A DNA stretch of 64,000 nt from Ulota crispa (lineage: Eukaryota; Streptophyta; Bryopsida; Orthotrichales; Orthotrichaceae), in the NCBI GenBank assembly GCA_963920765.1, contig OY987247.1, positions 15,038,471 to 15,102,470 on the forward strand, given 5' to 3'. Made by a program: the position numbers and the translations under genes. The notes under the pieces are model-generated. The model did no database searches and had not been told where the DNA came from. It saw only the letters and a list, made by a program, of their open reading frames with translations. Of the stretch, positions 34,080 through 44,908 are shown piece by piece; within the stretch, counting starts at the first letter, position 1; each line of letters opens with the position of its first letter.

Positions 34080-37000
34080 ATGGACATCCAGCTTCAACCT
34101 CAGCTTCAGCCTCAGCCTCAGCATCTCCTTTCCGTTGTCAAGTCCAAGCCTTGCAGCAAGCGCACCGTGCGACAGTACCCAGCCAGGCCGTCCAAGGCCG
34201 CCAACAACAACAAGCGCAAGCAGCCTCACGAGGACGCTAGCACCACCACCACCGGGCCTCTGAAGCGGAGCTCCTCGTTTAGGGGTGTCACTAGGTCGGG
34301 CATTGATAGTGACCTTTTCTTGTCTTTTTCTTTTTCCCTCTTTCTTGTTTTTCTGGATTTGTTTTGGTGGGGTTTTTCAGGTTGTTAGAATTGGTGTGTT
34401 GAGAGTGGATTTGTTTTTTTTTTATGTCGCATGCAGGCACCGGTGGACGGGGAGGTATGAGGCGCACTTGTGGGATAAGAGCTGTTGGAACGACAAACAG
34501 CACAAGAAAGGGCGTCAAGGTAAACATGCGATCCTGTTGCTAGCTAGCTAGCTCGTTGGGTTTTTTGCTTTGGGAATGTCGCATTTTCGATTTCTGTTTC
34601 TGGACGCCCTCTGAGCTTGATGTTGTTGGTAGTGTTCTAATTTGTGTGTAAATGCTCATTGTCGGTGGCGATGGTGGACGACAACGCGTTGTTCTCTTTA
34701 TTCAGTATATCTCGGTGAGTCTCCTCGTGGATCCGTGCTCTTTCGATCTCGCATGCAATGTGGGCAAACTATTTATAATTCTCAGATTCGTCGTCTCTGT
34801 TTCTGTACCGTAGCAATGTGTTTGCAAGAATTTTGTAGACATGGAAGACTGAAAGTTTTGGGTTTTGTTGATAAACCAGGGGCTTACGATGATGAAGAAG
34901 CCGCGGCGCGAGCGTACGACCTCGCCGCTCTTAAGTACTGGGGCCCCGGCACCATGATTAATTTCAAGGTACTGACTGACACCTCATTTGCCACTCACAC
35001 TCATTCAGAAAGCCCGTGCTAGCTAACAGTCACGGGTGGTTTGCGCATCCTCATCGTCGTCGTCTCTAACGCCCCGTGGCGCCTTTTTTTCTTACTTTTT
35101 TTTCTGTTGCTACCTGCCAGTTGGAGGATTACAATCAGCAACTCCTGGAAATGGCGAATATTTCTCGAGAGGAATATCTCGCCTCTCTTCGAAGGTCAGT
35201 GATCATTAAATAGTAGTACTCGTGATAAAATAGTTCTCGTGATGACAGAGTTGATCATAAACAACCCCACATGTTTGATCGATCTCAACGTCTGAGTGAT
35301 TCTTCCTTTGCTGTGCAGGAAAAGCAGCGGTTTCTCAAGGGGCGTGTCCAAGTACCGAGGCGTCGCTCGGTACGGCCAAAACTTAGCCCTTTGTAAATTA
35401 TTCCTTCTCCTTTTCTCCAATGATCGAGTTGAAAGGTGTGGAATCGTATAAAAACTTTGCAAACTTTTTTTTTTTGTAGGCATCATCATAATGGTCGCTG
35501 GGAAGCGCGCATTGGACGTGTGGATGGAAACAAGTACTTATACCTCGGTACCTTCGGTGAGCATATTTAACTTCCTTTGCCAGTTCGGACTTTGGTGGTT
35601 TTCTATTAGATGCGGATTTTTGGCTGTGGATATGCAGATGATGACTAAGAAGAGAGGTTGAGGAAGTAGGTTAAGTCAAAGCGGTTTTTAACACGGATTT
35701 GTATGGTGGTCGGTGTTGTAGGTACACAAGAAGAAGCAGCGCGAGCGTATGATATGGCAGCGATCGAATATCGTGGCGCAGCTGCCGTCACCAACTTCGA
35801 TCTCACCTGCTACAGCCCGTGAGTAGTACTCCCCTTTGTCCCTCTAAAACGTCCAAAAAGCTTCCTTGCACAGGATTTACTGTGTTTTTAGTCTTTATGC
35901 TAGTGACACATTCATTCTAAAAAAGTTCCAAAGTTGCGCATGCTCCCAGGCTCCTCATTGTTGACGATTTCAAAGATTAGTAGCAACAATGGTACTTTGT
36001 ATGGGCAAGGTCAAGCCCTCTAGGAGAGGAATGAGAGGAATGTTCTCTAATTGCTTAACTTGCTCACATGAGATCATTGAACATGGCAAACACTTTTTCA
36101 GCTCTTGAAATCAGCAAAAGGGTATAAAAAATGTATCTAATTTGGAGAGATAGAGGGGGATTCTTTTTTTCACCAGCTTTTTCATGCCCCTTGAGCTCTT
36201 TCATATGTTTTCTGTGGATAATTTGCTTCTTTTTTTATGGTTCAAAATGGAACCGACCGACCGACCGACCGACCATGGCGTGTGCAGATACCCTACAGCG
36301 ACCACTGCACAGCCCCCGTTCGGATTCCAGCCCGAGAGTGGTGGTCAAAGAACCTATCCAGATGCAAGGTTGGCAAGCGTCGACCAGCCGGTCGCAACGC
36401 TGGAGGAAATTTGTCGACCTCTAGAAACCAGTGACGACGACGATGTGCGAATGCTGCGCGCAGCTTTGGAGGACGACAATCACCGCACCATTCCTGATGT
36501 CGGATCCTGCACAGACTTGCAGTTCCTGGAAACCATGAGTCAAGACTTTTGCCCCGGGTCATCTAGTCCGTCGAAACCATCGCCCTTCTCCAAGATGCGG
36601 TACCCTCGTGACGGGGGCTCCAGCACCGACCTCCGCAAGCTGGAAACGATGACCAGCACCATACACCACTGGGATGGTCACTCCCAAATCTTATGTGATG
36701 ACAACACTGAAGAATTAGTGCAGGATACGTCGCAATTCTTGTACTCAGATGGGTACCCAACACACGTGGAGCAAAAACCTTCACAGCCAGATCATCAACA
36801 GCAGGTTTTAGTGGGTGGTTCTTATGACGATGGGTTCACTTTGGAGGAGTTTTCGGAGATGGTGACGACGAGTGGCGGCTCCAGTGACGTGACATCGTTG
36901 CTGGTTCCCAAGGAGGAGTCTTACAACTTTTCCAGCTTTGAAGAGTTTTCGTTTGACGACTCGCAAACGAGTTGTCAGTCGGAGCTTCTAGAAGACGAGA

Positions 37001-37137
37001 CATCGTTCTGGAACCAAATGCTGAACCAGACGAGCGACAGCATGATGACTGAGCAGAGTTCCTTCCCTTGCAGCATTCTGGATGAATTCCCCACCACGAT
37101 CCGGAACCCCTACCCCTGCAATTTCACCCCCTGTTGA
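34080..37137 (+). CDS. WRINKLED1/ANT-type double-AP2 transcription factor
   Basis: Nuclear DNA-binding transcription factor, 514 aa. Exons: 34080-34294, 34437-34519, 34706-34714, 34880-34968, 35121-35194, 35319-35369, 35480-35556, 35722-35818, 36288-37137. All junctions are GT-AG and keep frame. AP2 domain 1 (about 66-131) has [18 protein letters not shown], then VYLGAYD and AALKYWGP. The linker [28 protein letters not shown] and domain 2 (about 168-226, ending TNFD) match the WRI1 branch rather than the AP2/TOE branch. WRI1-type proteins activate fatty-acid and glycolytic genes in seed plants; the target here is unknown. The C-terminus (233-514) is acidic and Ser/Gln-rich, probably an activation region. 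The start was chosen for context ACCATGG and a basic leader ([13 protein letters not shown]). Intron 8 holds a MITE; its retention would give an immediate stop (CCG TGA). Confidence 0.93.
34706..34714 (+). other. 9-nt microexon of the AP2 gene
   Basis: TATATCTCG is flanked by ttcag and gtgagt. With the preceding G and following GG it encodes the V-Y-L-G of AP2 domain 1. A 9-nt microexon coding VYL is known in WRI1/ANT-type genes, and omitting it would delete three domain residues in frame. The coding phase on both sides fits only if it is included as a separate exon. Confidence 0.93.
35829..36160 (+). mobile_element. Stowaway-like MITE L1 inside AP2 intron 8
   Basis: The left end CTCCCCTTTGTCCCTCTAAAA follows TA at 35827-35828. 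The right end ...ggagagatagaggggga is a shortened inverted repeat of it. The interior matches L3 and, inverted, L2 (phrases gattagtagcaacaatg, tctaattgcttaactt, gaaatcagcaaaa). It has a single, imperfect version of the aggagaggaatg unit that is amplified in L2. Confidence 0.8.
36252..36274. repeat. (ACCG)n microsatellite near the exon 9 acceptor
   Basis: About 5.5 ACCG units end 11 bp before the gtgtgcag acceptor of exon 9, where a polypyrimidine tract would be expected. Length change here could affect acceptor use. Confidence 0.8.
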
Positions 37138-37844
37138 GGATCCAAGGTAGTGATGAAATTATTACTTAATACTGCAGATAGCATGTTTTCATTCTATCTT
37201 CATTTAATGGATTTCGAAGTCACCGTCTGGAATCTTGTGCTGCTCTGAGCACGACATCAGCGAGAGTGATGTGGAACCGTATCCATTTTGAAGTTGTATA
37301 TACGCAAATCGGTTTGTGAGGAGAAGTGTACCAGGCAGGGCCTCAGTTTACAAATAAGAAAATAAAAAACTAGAAAGAGAGAAATATATATACATGCTCC
37401 TAGTTTTGCAACTTTAGATAGGGTATATATATATTCTCCCATGTGAGTCTTGGATTTGAGTAGATGAACTTGAGTGTTTCATGTATATTGATTCTGACGT
37501 TTTGCCACTGGGGTAAAAGTTTTCTGAGTCATGTGACCTGTTACTGGGCGATGAGATCAGAACATTCTGTATCATTCAAAAGCATGTATATGCAACTCGG
37601 GAAGGTTTATTTTCCAAAAGAGTAGCTACTTGCAGCAATCCCTTGTTTGTTTTTACTCCAGAATCCCCTTGATATGGCAGTTCAAAAATGCATTATCACA
37701 AAACACAGTCTGTACTCTAACCCATACCTGGTGCATGGATACTGAATCAGCGCTTCAGCTGAATGCAACTCAAGCAGCAATCTACAAAATTTTCTTCAAA
37801 CATGGACAAAAAAATGTTTGTGCTCTAGTTTGCACATGCTAAAC
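37138..37844. other. Convergent 3' intergenic region between AP2 and RRM genes
   Basis: It carries the 3' UTRs of both convergent genes. An A-rich aagaaaataaaaaac element near 37357-37371 could serve as a polyadenylation signal for the AP2 gene. TA-rich tracts lie at 37383-37440. Nothing else recognised. Confidence 0.5.
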
Positions 37845-39817
37845 CTAGGTTTCCTTCTCTTTACCTTTTCTACACTTCGTGGATCTCTCAAAATCTCCAA
37901 GATGGAGCCGGGAAAGGGAGCTTAGGCTGTCGTCTTCGTCCAGCCCTTCCTTATCAGAAATATCAGTCACTGCAACATCACTTTCATTTCTGGAAGTGGA
38001 GCCACCTCTAGAGTCGAGTACAACAGGTGTACTCACGCAGTGCCTCTGGGAGTTATAGTCAGTGACAGGCGAATAATTCGAGAAACCATAATTTTCGTGA
38101 CCACTGAAACCTGCATGAACTGGAAACCCTAAAACATGGCCTCCTACTCCTGGCAAGTACGGCGACCCAAAGCTCCCCCCAACTATCCACGGCTGAGCAG
38201 GGGCAGGGGCAGCAGCAGGGGCAGCAGCAGCAGTACCAAAAGGCAGGAACCCAGGAATAGTGACGTGGCTAGAAGCGGGGGAGGGCAGGTACACGTGTGG
38301 AGCAGTGCTACTGGGCCCTGCCAGAATTTGCTGATCTGGCAGAGCGCGTGATGCCGAGTTGGCAGGTCGGGGGTGCGCCCACTCAGCGAAAACCTCCCGC
38401 TGGTCCATAACCCCCGGATGGTTGCAGTTGATGGCTTGCTGCGCAGCCGCCGCATCTCGGAACTTGACGAAGGCGATGCCCTTGTTAGTGGAAGCGTCCT
38501 TGTGCCGGATCACATGGCACGACACGATCTCCCCGAAGATTTTGAAGTAGCTCTCGACTGATTGCGTCGTGGCCTCCCTCGGAATCCCCCGCACAAATAC
38601 CGTGGTGTTCGTCTCCACTGGCATCCCCACCGCCGGCGTCACTGGTGCTTGCTGCGTCATCACGGGCCCGAGCAACCTGCACACCGCGAGCGAGCGGGGT
38701 TCAATTCTCTCACACAATAACTACAGAATGCCCTAATCACGTGGTTCAATTGATATCGCAGGTTTAACTTCAGAGCGCCGACAAAGTAACATTCTAGCGC
38801 TCAAAACTCTAAATGCTACTCCCTCTGTCCCTCTAATAGAGTCCAAATCAGACACATTTCTTGTACCACTAAAAAGCTCCCTTTTGCTGATTTCAAACAG
38901 CAAATGATCTCATAAGGACAAGTTAAGCAATTAGAGAGCATTCCTCTCCTAGCAAGCTCATTCCTCTCCTAGCAAGCTCATTCCTCTCCTAGCAAGCTCA
39001 TTCCTCTCCTAGCAAGCTCATTCCTCTCCTAGCAAGCTCATTCCTCTCCTAGCAAGCTCATTCCTCTCCTAGCAAGCTCATTCCTCTCCTAGCAAGCTCA
39101 TTCCTCTCCTAGCAAGCTCATTCCTCTCCTAGCAAGCTCATTCCTCTCCTAGCAAGCTCATTCCTCTCCTAGCAAGCTCATTCCTCTCCTAGCAAGCTCA
39201 TTCCTCTCCTAGCAAGCTTGGCCTTGCCCACACAAGATACCTTTGTTGCTACTAATACCTAATCTTTAAATAATGAGGAAATGCATGTGTCACTAACACA
39301 AAGACTAAGAACACATGAGATATCATTGTTGCAACTAATCTTTAAATCATCGATAATGAGGAAATGCATGTGTCACTAGCACAAAGACTAAGGACACAGT
39401 TAATCCTTTGCAATGAAGCATTTTGGACACTTTTAGAGGGACAGAGGGAGGGAGTATATATCTTTTCAGACGGTCGAAATCCCGGTTCGGACCCATTTCA
39501 CAGCATGGGATCTAGTTCAATACCAACTTTTGTACCCAATGCCGACATGATGTGCCGATCAATAATTTTGCTGCGACTTTAAGTCATATTCGACAAAATA
39601 TCAGAGTGTCTAAAAATTAGACCCAGAAGAAACAAGCGGAAGGGTTTATGTGGTATCAAGATAGCTCTGAAATCTAGGACCAGAGCAGATCTTACCTGTA
39701 TGGTGACTGCACGACGAAAGGGGCGATGGGAGGCAAGGGCGCTGTGTGGGCGGACTGGTCTGTCACGTGGACCCAGTAAACCATCCCCGTGACGTGATCC
39801 ACCATGGCTTGCATCAT
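37845..39817 (-). CDS. RRM-domain RNA-binding protein
   Basis: Predicted cytoplasmic or nuclear single-RRM RNA-binding protein, 317 aa. Exon 1 is 39696-39817 and exon 2 is 37845-38676. The intron (1,019 bp) has CATACAG|gtaag and gtgtgcag|GTTG junctions that keep frame. The RRM spans about residues 66-145, with RNP2 VFVRGI (67-72) and RNP1 KGIAFVKF (106-113); the key RNP1 aromatic F110 and F113 are present. The middle is Ala/Pro/Gly-rich (PAAAPAPAQP) and low-complexity. The C-terminus is acidic (DEDDSLSSLSRLHL) and ends Lys-rich. ATG at 39817 is the first in-frame ATG in exon 1, but the frame is open upstream to 39898, so an extra upstream exon is possible. The exact orthologue was not recognised. 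The intron contains the MITE L2 with its 14-unit repeat. Confidence 0.85.
38819..39454 (-). mobile_element. Stowaway-like MITE L2 inside the RRM gene intron
   Basis: TIRs CTCCCTCTGTCCCTCTAA and TTAGAGGGACAGAGGGAGGGAG-type, flanked by TA at 38817-38818 and 39455-39456. It is the inverted relative of L1 and L3. Its length (636 bp) is inflated by the 20-bp array at 38941-39220. Stowaway elements are the mariner-derived MITEs of plants, with CTCCCTC ends and TA duplications. Confidence 0.88.
38941..39220. repeat. 14 perfect copies of a 20-bp unit inside MITE L2
   Basis: The unit ttcctctcctagcaagctca repeats 14 times; only the last two bases of the last unit differ. The sequence exists once in L3 (54207-54226, as agcttgctaggagaggaatg) and imperfectly in L1, so the array arose within the MITE after its spread. 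The absence of variants implies very recent expansion. There are no unique spacers, so this is not a CRISPR-like array. Confidence 0.95.
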
Positions 39818-41096
39818 TTCGGCTGATGATGATGATGATGATGATGATCCAATTGGGCGCTGATCCCTACCCAATTGCTGCACTGCTCTCCACCATGGTC
39901 AAGCAATCAACCCTGGTTCCTCAACCAGTGGCGAATCCCCGGAGCTCGGTGACGACAGCTTGCGACGAGACATGACACGCAGCCTCATTGATTGGACCGC
40001 AGGTAAATCGATCTTCGCCACATCAACTGGTGGCAAGAGATTCTAGAGCTTATTCGCAGTAATAAGTAACCCTAAATCATCAGGACTGGAACTCTTAATC
40101 CACACACCGCTTCATTCAACTTCAGAGTGTCACATCTGACCACGCAGAGACATTCTCAATGAATCTTTGGGAGCTCAAATTTTGTTCAACTTTCTTCTAT
40201 CAAACATGAACTTCAATCGTCCACTGATACTCACGTAGATTTCAATCACGAAAGGGGCATACGAACACAAACTCGAACTAGTTCAGGATCAAGTGGAGTC
40301 CACCGATTGTCCACCCATATGAATGTGGAACCACACACAACTCAAACATTGGGCTCACACAAACACCACCAGTCAATCAGATAACCTCAAGCATTCTCCG
40401 GCCTCAACACATACAATGAAAACACGAGAATAGTACAACTATCAGAATCCAGCACCGGAGTGAGATCGAAAGGGGTCTGAAAGCTTGGACTGTGAACGCT
40501 CACAAATTGGATATGCTCAGAAAATGGGTACAAGCGTATGAGCTCAGACTAGCAAGAGAAACGCAATTGGGTGGCACAACGAGAACTTTGAAAGGCTTGC
40601 GAGCAAGAGGACAGGAAGGGAGAGATGAGAGTGGGAGCTTGATGCATGAGCTGCGAGAGCTTGATCCTGGGGAACGCTCCACCGCGGTTGGCTTGATCCG
40701 GCTGCAGACATTGATTGACATCATGCATTAACTCGCCATTCAAAACCGTTAGACTGACAAGTGGGCCTGCCGCGCCCTCGCGGCAGTGCCGGTGCGGTCC
40801 CCCACGCAGATGAGCCGCAAAGCGACGCTCCAGATGGTGTTTGGGTGGGGGGGCACGCACTTTCGGCTTTATGGCGCTGCTGCTGATCCGATCCAACCCC
40901 CCCTCCCTCCAATGCCTCCATTGATGACCGGCTGCCGCCTCCGGCAGTCCGGCCCCTTCTTCCGTCCGCTCCGCTTTATTAAGTGAATGAGGGCCCCTTT
41001 GGAAATTAGGGCAACCTAAATCCTACCCCTAATGCCCCTCGAGGTCGTCCAACACCCCAACTAAGTTTATCCCAAACAAAATGTGAAAATATCTTA
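39818..41096. promoter_or_regulatory. Upstream/5' UTR region of the RRM gene
   Basis: A GAT repeat (39824-39846) precedes the chosen start on -. 40480-40990 is GC-rich with overlapping frames on both strands, consistent with promoter and leader DNA of the RRM gene on -. No TATA box stands out. No separate gene is supported. Confidence 0.45.
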
Positions 41097-41142
41097 GGGC
41101 TGCTTTACAGTGTAGCCAAATGTGGAATATGGCTGCTTCGCA

Positions 41143-41379
41143 TTATCCCCCGAGCGCCCGGTCAACATTATACTGTCTATGTGCCCACAAATTTTATCTC
41201 ACTTTTTCTCTCAATCCATATAGTGAAGACAATCATGCTTGGTCCCCATTAGCAAAGAAGGTAGTCCTTTTTCAAATCTTGCAATCACTTTTTCTGAATG
41301 TAATTTTTCAAACTGTGGTGGTCATTAAACCCCCATTTTCTCCTAAATCCTAAAATAACTCTGGGCGCTCAAGGGTTAA
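41143..41379 (+). mobile_element. TTAA-family F copy 2 (F2)
   Basis: The left end is TTAT-CCCCCGAGCGCCC (TTAA site mutated) and the right CTGGGCGCTCAAGGG-TTAA at 41376-41379. It matches F1 at both ends and in ...aatatactgtc-type subterminal sequence. It abuts G4. Confidence 0.7.
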
Positions 41380-41694
41380 AGTAAGAACACTCATAAGCGT
41401 TAGTTTAAGGGTTTTGAACATGATGACTATTAATAAACATTTAGCAAATTATAAGATCATGTTAGGAACAAAAAAATATTGAGTTTGCACTTCCAAATGT
41501 ATTGTTTGGATACTGTGAGAATAAGTTGTGAAATTTTAAAATGCAAATTGCCATTGTACCCTTAACCAACACTAAGTTTTCATGTTCACATGTTGTACAT
41601 CCTTGTAATTACATCTAATTACTTCTACAAATTTTTCAAGATTTTAGAGGTGATGGTTATGGAGACACTAACGCTTATGGGTGTTCCTACCTTA
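41377..41694. mobile_element. MITE family G copy 4
   Basis: The left end TAAAGTAAGAACACTCATAAGCG and right end CGCTTATGGGTGTTCCTACCTTA are inverted repeats. The interior is diverged from G1-G3. It overlaps by 3 bp the TTAA of F2. Confidence 0.7.
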
Positions 41695-42038
41695 TCACCA
41701 AAGGTCAAGAAGCCATCAATTACTACCAATCCTATTGCAAGAAACCAAGAGTTTGGCCTCTCAACCCTTCACACTAGAAACTAGAGTTCAAAGTCCATCT
41801 TTCATCAAACTGCCTACATGGGAGCACTTTATCATCCAAAGTCACAAACTCTTGAAGGAAAGTTCGGGTCCTAAAAGATGAAGACCCAAATTATGATTGA
41901 GGGGTTGTTAGTTTCAACATTTATTGCTTATTTTCAAACCATTTCTTGACCTCTCAACAAAATTTGGACACTCAATCTCATCTCATGGCCTCTCGACTTG
42001 GTCGGCCGTAGTGTGACCGTAGTGTGAAGCAGCCCTTA

Positions 42039-42951
42039 TAAAGCGTAGTTGAATAATCTCATCTCATTATGCACTTCAAACTTTACGGCAAAAACCCCAA
42101 AAATAATGGATGGATGTGAGGAGTTAGGTATTGCGAAAAGACACTAAGGATGAGAACAACCTAAAGTTTAGGCGATTTAGGGTTGCCTCTTGGCCGGTTT
42201 GATCGCTTGGTAAGTGGCCTTAAATGTGACCACATTCAACAAGCTTCTACCAAATTCATGCTGAAGCTAACAATTAAAAAAAAAAAAAAAACATGCATAA
42301 GTAGCTTAAAAACTGATAAAGTTAAAGCAGACAGTTAAATTTGAAAAATTAGCCCCACTAGAGTGTTTTTAGCAACTGGAGCTGTTTCTGTGTATCCTAT
42401 TTGAAACCATTATACTTGTAATGGCTACTACCTACTCAGCGTTCTGGCGAAGGATATTGAGCGGAGTCCCCAAAGACCAATGTGGCCGAATTTGGCAAAT
42501 TTCCTACCAGATTTGTTGGCTATAGATACCCCCAAAATAATGTGGTGAGTTTGAAAACTGCAGGACGCTTTGCAACTGTTTTTTGGTTTGTTTTGTAAGC
42601 AACTTTGAGCTGGTTATGGGGATCACGTTTGGAAATACTGGTCGCCAGGAGTTGAATCAAATCGGTGAGTGATTAGATGGAGGGATTTGCCTTTGATTTT
42701 GGTGACGTGGCTACTTAGGATATGATATTGAAATTTAAGATTTTATTACGGCATACGGGCCCTTGATGGGAATCAAAGAAGGCATGATTGGGGATCCCAG
42801 TACCAATATGCATTAGATTTTCCCTCTGACTCCAATGATCTGCATTTCTGGGGTTCTGCACTTCTGCTAAAAGAATGTTCGGTTCCACGGTGTTTCCACT
42901 TTTCATCACACCAGCTAATTTAATTATTTGGACGAGTTTTGTGTTAACACT
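42039..42951. other. Unassigned spacer
   Basis: No gene, RNA or TIR pair recognised. Confidence 0.45.
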
Positions 42952-43891
42952 TTAGCCCATAAAGGACCAAGCCCTTTTTTATGTGAAAATCAATGAAAAC
43001 TGCCACTTCTACGAGGTTTACTAAAAAAATTTCATGTTTTGTTTTTGGAAAATTCAACCATAAGATCTTGCCCCAGACTAGAAGAGGTACTTGTGGGAAA
43101 AAAATCAGCTCAATCCAAATGGAGAGGAGTGAGATGTTTACATTTAAAGTGAAAAAAAAAGTTTTTTTCCATGCTGTCCAAAGATTTCAGAAGCCTTTGA
43201 TCACTCTTATAACAAAAAATTTGCTCTACCCAAAGTTGCGCTTTATTTTTTCCATGTAGAAGATCAAGTCAAGTATGTGTGCAAGAATTTCCAAATCAAT
43301 TGGAAGTATACAACATATGGAAAAAAATAGTAAGTAAAAAGAAGTAGAGAATGAGTCAATATACTAAATTGTTAAGAATTTCATTATTGAAATGAAAATT
43401 GCAAATCCCAACGGTCATAATGTTCTAATAAACAACCTACTTCCTTTGGTTTAGATCTTTTACCAAAATATTGAAAATTGAGTAAAATAAAGGACTTCAA
43501 AGTTTATTATAGAGTAGAGAATCCATAATTGCCCGCAAACAAAAACTCCTCATAATTTTCATCTCATTGATCAAAATGGAATGATTCAAAGCTTAACACA
43601 TACAAAAAAAAATCTAAAGAACCAATTTTAGAATTTTATTTCAAAAAAACGTAATTTTTAAAGAAGTTTTTTGGTTGCCTAGAAGGGCAGTCCTCCCCAA
43701 ATATTCATAAATTCATGCACAACTTCTTCATCAAATGCCAAAATGAAGAAAAAATTAGATGCCCATATAGATTTTTGAATTCCCCACCTTTAATAAAAGT
43801 TTCAAAAAATCACACAAAGTAGTTTAGCCATAGGTATATGCCCAAAGTCCAACATGTCCCTCAAAAGGACAATGGTCCTTTTAGGGGTTAA
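42952..43891 (+). mobile_element. TTAA-family A copy 3 (A3)
   Basis: The left end TTAGCCCATAAAGGACC has a mutated TTAA; the right end GGTCCTTTTAGGGG-TTAA (43888-43891) is intact. The interior is collinear with A1 (ataattttcatctcattga, gtttcaaaaaatcac, ccataggtatatgccc). Confidence 0.8.
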
Positions 43892-44258
43892 AGACCACAC
43901 ACATTTTCAAAGAATCCATTAGAAACCAGAGTAGTAAACTTGGTTGTGCGGTTGAATCAAATACGGACTTGATTTCAATAATTCAATTGTACAAATGGGA
44001 ACTACACCTTGTTTACTACAAAGTATCAAAGTTTCAACTAGATCTACCATTGGAGGTGAGATGTTATAATGATTGAGTGCGTTGTAGGTGGAAAATCTCT
44101 AGTTTTTGTGCTTGTGTGATTTTGGATCTCACTCTTCATACAACCTTTTTTTGAGAAGAGCCTTATATTTCTAAAAAGCAGGGTTTCTCAACTTTCCAAT
44201 GAGACTAGTTTCACACAAAATGGATAAAAATTGCAATCACAAGGTGTAGCTCAATCAA
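43892..44258. other. Unassigned spacer
   Basis: Nothing recognised. Confidence 0.45.
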
Positions 44259-44908
44259 GCCTCTCTAATTTGTGCATTGTCACAAATTAACAAACTAAGC
44301 TTTGTTATGCGCATATTTGATATCAAATTAACTGTAACAGGGCATGGAATTGCTTGCACTGTAACAGCCCCTCAAGCAAGAGGTCAATCAATAGTTTATG
44401 ATGCTCATCCTTCAGAAGTTTAAGAACAAAGAAGTTAGATTCAATTGTGGCCATGTTAGAAAACATGGTGGTTAAGCCGCCACAAAAGTTGTGTAATGAC
44501 TCAAAGCAACCTTCAACAATCTTCCAAGCTTCTTGAAACGAAGTTGCAATGTTGTTGCAACCATCCAGTGATATAATCAAAGCTAATTCACTCAAGTAGG
44601 CAACTTTGAGGGCAAAAAAATCTTGCTCAAAGTCAGCAATGGTATGCTTGTCCCATGACTATTGCAGCTGTGCTCAAAATTTTGGATAATAGAATTCAAA
44701 TCTCTAGGTCGGAGACAAACTAGATGGTGAGGCAGGACTGGAGGGAGGTCTTTGTCAGCTTCATTATTTGCGTCATGCTCGGCTTTTATGCTTGCATGCT
44801 GATAAGGTCTTTTTTAGTAAAGGAAAAGTGGGCTTAATTTGTGCATACTCCTGGAAGTTAATTTGTTAATTTGTGCATCTATTTTTAGAATGCACAAATT
44901 AGAGAGGC
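44259..44908 (-). mobile_element. Short TIR element carrying a hAT transposase C-terminus
   Basis: The left end GCCTCTCTAATTTGTGCATT and right end AATGCACAAATTAGAGAGGC-type are inverted repeats enclosing 650 bp. A transposase C-terminal fragment lies inside on -. This suggests an internally deleted hAT element that kept its 3' coding end. No clean 8-bp target duplication was found. Confidence 0.6.
44323..44759 (-). pseudogene. hAT-type transposase, C-terminal fragment
   Basis: Degraded transposase of the hAT class (cut-and-paste transposition). It reads on - from about 44759 to the stop at 44323. An upstream block with LPPVLPHH is out of frame with the downstream block; the frame break is near 44668. 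Downstream are SWDKHTIADFEQ, then FCGGLTTMF, ATIESNFFVLK and LLLEGLLQCKQF. This pattern (FCGGLATVF...TATVESDFS...LEGI..CKQF) is typical of hAT-like transposases of plants and oomycetes near the dimerisation region. The catalytic N-terminal part is absent, so it cannot be functional alone. The family assignment is from memory of the motif. Confidence 0.6.

Larger units (their letters stand above)
41097..42035. mobile_element. PIF/Tourist-like TIR element hosting two other MITEs
   Basis: The left end GGGCTGCTTTACAGTGTAGCC and right end ...GTAGTGTGAAGCAGCCC are inverted repeats. TTA flanks both (41094-41096, 42036-42038), the 3-bp duplication expected of PIF/Harbinger MITEs. Inside lie F2 (41143-41379) and G4 (41377-41694). 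Confidence 0.6.

Noticed and set aside
36184..36287. In-frame extension upstream of AP2 exon 9
   Set aside because: It is intronic: the gtgtgcag acceptor at 36280-36287 joins in phase with exon 8, and the upstream part has no AP2-family similarity.
38941..39220. Regular array that could be mistaken for CRISPR
   Set aside because: The units are contiguous without spacers, inside a MITE in a plant gene intron.
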